NCBI GenBank assembly: GCA_910592205.1
Contig: CAJVPJ010000085.1
Span: 1 to 47,374 of the forward strand
Source: Paraglomus occultum
Taxonomy: Eukaryota > Glomeromycota > Glomeromycetes > Paraglomerales > Paraglomeraceae
DNA length: 47,374 bases
Direction: 5' to 3'
Both the position numbers and the translations under genes were made by a program. The notes below the pieces were generated by a model. That model saw only the letters and a program-made list of their open reading frames with translations. It ran no database searches and was not told where the DNA came from. Numbering within the stretch: the first letter of the stretch is position 1; each line of letters opens with the position of its first letter. This document shows, piece after piece, positions 43,246 through 47,374 of this stretch.

Positions 43246-45842
43246 ATGGTAACCGCATTCGGAAACCCCCTTGGACGCGGAATTCCCTCACGAGAAGGCA
43301 GTCCTATCCAACTTGTTAGATATGAGAAAAATGGTTCCGACGAATTTGGAAAGATTCACGTCGTGCCCGAAGCTTTGAAAATATTACAACGAATAAAAGA
43401 GCCTTTAGCAGTAATAGCCGTTGGTAAATATCAACTTAATTTCTATCAATGTTGGTAATAAATTAGAATAAATGTTGATTTCGATGCCATTCCAACATTA
43501 GTCGGCTCATACAGAAGAGGGAAGTCTTGGTAAGATTGCATTTTATATTAAATCTCGTATTTGACATATAGGTTTTAGCTAATTAGTTGTTCAAGTCATA
43601 TTGTTGCAATGGAGTACTACAATAAGGTGTTAGGGCTTTCTTCGCCAGCAACCAATCTGTCTAAGTGTTTTATTAAAATTTGTTTAGGTTCGCTAATGCA
43701 TTGCATGGTCGACATGATGGATTTGAACTCGGAGCGCAAGTTAGCGGTTGTACAAGGGGTATCTACATGTGGGATACACCTTTCATTTACGAAGGAAAAA
43801 GGTACACGTCATTTTAAAATTAGTCTGCCTTGCAAAGTTAGCATGTTTAACTCATATATACGTATTTCGACGGCAGAGTTATTGTGCTCGATACCGAAGG
43901 CATCGATGACCCGAAACAAGAGTCGGAATGGGCAACCAAGTTATTCATTCTCTGCCTTGTGGTTTCGTCAACTTTTATCTACAATATAAACGGGGTGGTA
44001 GGAAGTGGCGACATTGGCAAGCTGTTGTTAATGCAAGATTTATCCAAATATATCCAACCCCCAGAGGACAGCAAGTACCTACCTCATTTAGTAATTTTGC
44101 TTAGGGATTTTGGCCTAGAAAAACCAGATTCGTTAAAAGAATACTTCTTGGATAACTTGGCAAGAACCAGTCGTGAAGGTATTTGTTTGGTTGGTTTCTG
44201 TGTATACAGAAGGCCGTGCTAAGGCTAAAGTTTTTTCCCAAATCAACAGCTGCTGAAGGCATTAAAAAAAATCGTTTAAAGAATTCAGCGTCTTTGCTTT
44301 ACCGGTATGCACATTTTAACCTCTCTTCTTTTTATAAATTTATATGAACCCGTTCTTGCTTAGCAACATTTTTAATAATATAGCATCCAGGTGTCGGAGG
44401 CAGGCGCCTTCAACAAATGCAAGCAGTCAGCACACACGAGCTTGATGAGGAATTTGTTGAAGAAACGGTCGAATCCGTAAAGCAGATATATAGAAAACTT
44501 GAACCTAAATGTATAGGTCATCTGAAAATGAACGGTTTATCATTTGCAAAATTTCTTGCTGATTGTGTGGAGAAGATGAACGATCCAGCAAACCATGCCC
44601 ATTTATCTATTCCAAATGAGTATGAAATTGTAGTCCAATACGTGGCACAAACCATGCGAGACCGGTGTCTTGGATTGTACCGAAAAGCTTTGAAGAAATT
44701 AGCAGAGTCTATACCGATGCCTTGGAATGAGTTTACTGCAATACATCAAACAATTTTTGAAACCATTATGAAAGAATATGTGGGAGGCCTCGTTGGGACT
44801 TTGAAGCAAATTGAAAGGTTTAAGGAAAATTTTCAATGCGATCTGGAAGAAGCTAAGAAGCCATATCAAGATAAGAATTCAAAAGAGCTGTACGCGTTCA
44901 ATATTAGGCAGGCCAAAACACTATGGAATCAGCTGATTGAACCAGGCTTGAAATTTGACCAGTTATTTGTAAGTATTTTATTCCTCGCGTCAGCTTGAAC
45001 TCGAGATTTGATGATTTACTGTTTTATTAATGTGCTTTATGATACAGACTGAAGTCGAATTTCGCGAGGCTCTTAAAAACTTTGAACAGCAATTTGGACA
45101 GATTTGGATTGAATCTCCCGAAGCTATGGAAGCGTTAAAGTACCATAAGGAAAACTATTATAAATCAGCGATCGACACTCTTACGAACCTCAATGTATTC
45201 AACGAGAAACTGGCCGAAGAAATGAAAGAACGGGAGAAACTTCATAAACAATACCTGGAACTTGCTAAGAGAGAAATGGAACTCAACAACAAGTTGGAGG
45301 AGCGCGATCAGCAAATACAAACCATAACGGAAACATTAAATGTAAAGAGCCAAGAGATTCAGCAAGCCATGGAAAAACAACATTTAGCGGAACTAAATAT
45401 GGAAACACTTAAGGCTGAGAATCAGAGAGCAATTAATGACATGAGAGCCAAACGTGCAGAAGATATGGCAAAGAACCAGCAAGCCATGGAAAACCAAAAA
45501 TTAGCTATGGAAAGACTTAAAGCTGAAAATCAGAGAGTAGTTAATGACATGAGTACCAAACATGCAGAAGATATGGCAAAGAACCAGCAAGCTATGGAAA
45601 ACCAAAAACTAGCTATGGAAAGACTTAAAGCTGAGAAGCAGAGAGAAGATATGGCAAAGAACCAAGAGATTCGGCAAGCCATGGAAAAACAACGTTTGGC
45701 TATGGAAAGGCTTAAAGCTGAGAATCAGAGAATAATTAATGATATGACAACCAAACATGTAGAAGATATGGCAAGATTACAAAGAGAGTTACAAGAAACA
45801 CAAAGTAGTAGGAGTGGTTTTCGTATTTGCACCATTCAATAA
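43246..45842 (+). CDS. Guanylate-binding-protein-like large GTPase with CaaX-type end
   Basis: Exons are 43246-43423, 43502-43529, 43688-43801, 43877-44178, 44250-44304, 44384-44968 and 45048-45842, about 685 aa if one base is supplied in an A8 run (see findings). GTPase motifs: G1 VVGSYRRGKSW, carried by a 28-nt exon; CTRGIYMW switch; G3 VLDTEG; a LLRDFGLE segment in the GBP RD position. A helical middle domain follows (ELDEEFVEETVESVKQIY), then a long coiled coil with tandem repeats. The last four residues are CTIQ, a CaaX-type prenylation signal as in animal GBPs. Known: GBPs hydrolyse GTP, self-assemble and act on membranes in animal defence. The fungal role is unknown; membrane attachment by farnesylation is inference. 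Confidence 0.88.
45369..45780 (+). repeat. Tandem coiled-coil repeat in the GBP-like gene
   Basis: Units begin at 45369, 45486, 45594 and 45681 (spacings 117, 108 and 87 nt). Each encodes ME.Q.LAMERLKAENQR..NDM...AEDMAKNQQA with small changes. The third is shortened. Nucleotide identity between units is high, so copy number may vary between strains or alleles. Confidence 0.85.
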
Positions 45843-46805
45843 ATGCGGTATGAAATCCAGTCATTTCTAATGGTTAGTTCTGGAGACGGCTAAATATACT
45901 AAATGATCCTACTATAGCTAATAGATTTTAGCATGACCGAAAACTTTTTAGTTGTTCAATAAAATTTTGATATATTTAAACTCTTCAACCTGATAAAACT
46001 TTGCAGCTTGCTCATTGCTTCATATCGCCTCGATTACCAGTCTTTCTATATATAAATGTGACCAAGAAAACTTTAATTGGAAATTATTTTGAGATGGGAA
46101 AGCCTACAGTCATAAGTCAAACCGATATTTCTGTTTCGCCAAAACTTTATCGTTATTGGTAGATCGGGGTTTGTACTTTTTGCCGATAATATATGAGTGA
46201 TACCGTTTATCGGTTGTTGAATAACAAAAAATAAAATTTTTTTGAGATAAGCAAAACTCAGCAGACGGGTTGAAAGAAAGTCAAATAATACGTGTCGGTC
46301 TAAAGCGGACTTAATTTTGTCTTCCTCGGTTGTTTTTATTCTTTCACAATCGTGATTAACAACGGTCGCCAATTACCAAGTAATAATTAATGTAAGCAAA
46401 TATACATATTCAGTTACCGCTACCTTTATCTTACTGATGTGCTGTTTGGCTACACAGGAGAAAGTCGGTTTCGTGCACCTTGCTTACAATCGCGTCCAAT
46501 ATACGCAATACTCATAAACACAACGCGTGTTTTTTACTTCATCATCCGCTTTCTGCCTTCATGCTGATACCGAAAGACTACTCGTCCTGACCGTCTATTC
46601 GATGCGCGCGTTTAATTGATTCACTACCGTTTCCAACGTCTTCCAAATTCATCGTTATGGGATTGAGGAACCATACGTTTTTGTTTGTGGGTAGAGGATG
46701 ATTTATTATAAGCATTTGTTCAGACTTTTTCGGACAGATTGGGAGTGTCAAAGAATGTCATCTTCATACTCGACTCGGAGTAAATTGCATTCATCATAAT
46801 ATTCA
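45843..46805. other. Intergenic region
   Basis: Nearly 1 kb with no supported gene. A minus-strand frame at 46073-46372 appears random. An AATAAA-like signal (CAATAAAATTTTG) near 45958 could serve GBP polyadenylation. Confidence 0.4.
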
Positions 46806-47141
46806 ATGTCCAAAAATCAAATGTCTATGTTAATAAACGATTCTCATTCGATTCGTCTGATGCATGTACGCCCAACTAAAGCAGTTGGAGATCGTTGTCG
46901 ATCGGCTAGAATTAATCAATCAATATTGAATGGCCTGTTGAGCAGAAACTTAGCTGATATACAAGTGGATACGATCAAGGTTCTATTTATACAAATTGCT
47001 GGCGTTTTCGGACAGCTGTTGGTAGAAGACATGGTAAACGGCTTTTACGTTGTTTTTCCTGGTTCAACATTCGTGTTACCAACAAAATTGGCTCATTTGG
47101 AAAAATTAAAATCAACAATAAAAAATTTTAACCATGTAATG
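46806..47141 (+). CDS. First exon of an unidentified gene (runs off the window)
   Basis: ATG 46806 opens a frame that reaches CATGTAATG followed by GTAAGT at 47142, a good donor, giving a first exon of about 112 codons. The product begins MSKNQMSMLINDSHSIRL and includes VLFIQIAGVFGQLLVEDMV and PTKLAHLEKLKSTIKNF. No family was recognised. The region just after the donor is transposon-like repeat, so the rest of the gene may lie beyond the window or be lost. Confidence 0.45.
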
Positions 47142-47244
47142 GTAAGTACTAAAAGTTAGTCGATAGCAAGTCACATGGTAAAATCTTCCTCCGCAGTAAT
47201 CAAACAATACCCCTGACGATCTATTAATAAGTACCGTATTGCTT

Positions 47245-47374
47245 TGACTAAAGTACCCCCCCGAGCAAAGTACCCCTCAGCAATTTTGAGGCGTGATTTT
47301 GTAAAAGACCCGGGTACTATTGTCGAAAAAATCAACGTTATCGCGTAAAATACCCGGGGTATTATAAGCGGATA
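47245..47374. mobile_element. Putative transposon end with repeated AAAGTACCCC
   Basis: AAAGTACCCC occurs at 47250-47259 and 47267-47276, then GACCCGGGTACT near 47307 and the near-palindrome AATACCCGGGGTATT at 47349-47363. Repeated CCC/GGG-TA blocks with inverted partners are typical of subterminal repeats of DNA transposons. The other end is outside the window. Confidence 0.45.

Noticed and set aside
46073-46372. Minus-strand 99-codon frame
   Set aside because: AT-rich intergenic context, no motif and no splice context.

Overview
The window looks like AT-rich nuclear DNA of a filamentous fungus, most probably an arbuscular mycorrhizal fungus (Glomeromycotina, Rhizophagus-like). Protein genes are split by many short GT-AG introns of about 50-170 nt. 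Housekeeping fungal genes (CFT1/CPSF160, RRP14/SURF6, an NRAMP transporter) sit beside gene types known to be expanded in that lineage: tyrosine-kinase-like kinases, a Crinkler/RHS-type NTPase, a guanylate-binding-protein-like GTPase and lineage-specific coiled-coil or membrane proteins. The genus assignment is inference. No rRNA, tRNA or CRISPR array was recognised.

Layout. 0-6 kb is an accessory, damaged area: a C-terminal gene fragment, a Crinkler/RHS-type P-loop NTPase with a nuclease-like tail (frame break or 47-nt intron), the N-lobe of a kinase cut off at its first intron, and a decayed transposase-like element with two small downstream ORFs. 6.2-7.3 kb (minus) is a four-exon gene with a PD-(D/E)xK-like signature. 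8.2-10.0 kb is a coiled-coil protein whose C-terminal domain recurs in the gene at 31.0-32.7 kb. 10.6-12.6 kb (minus) is an NRAMP transporter, 14.1-16.1 kb (minus) a multi-membrane-span protein, and 19.4-21.5 kb a KH-domain protein. 22.5-23.6 kb (minus) is a second kinase, with a frame break just after the APE motif.

23.6-31.0 kb is mostly non-coding and rich in repeats. It holds a 125-bp inverted-repeat element, a cluster of hairpin-bearing repeats ending in a TATA box with a C-run leader, a 54-codon ORF, and two related 123-bp units, the first of which can fold as a pseudoknot. 31.0-34.2 kb carries the second coiled-coil paralogue and RRP14/SURF6. A short bidirectional promoter with a 22-bp perfect palindrome follows, then CFT1/CPSF160 in 24 exons (34.7-42.2 kb). 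43.2-45.8 kb is a GBP-like large GTPase ending in a CaaX-type tetrapeptide, and the window closes with a partial gene and a putative transposon edge.

The exon models for CFT1, NRAMP, KH, SURF6 (most exons), GBP and the 6.2-kb gene were built by hand from splice signals and reading-frame phase. Family names rest on motifs recognised by eye; no database search was run. The genes do not form one pathway. Housekeeping genes (metal transport, mRNA 3'-end cleavage, ribosome biogenesis) are interspersed with fast-evolving signalling, effector or defence-like genes and mobile DNA.
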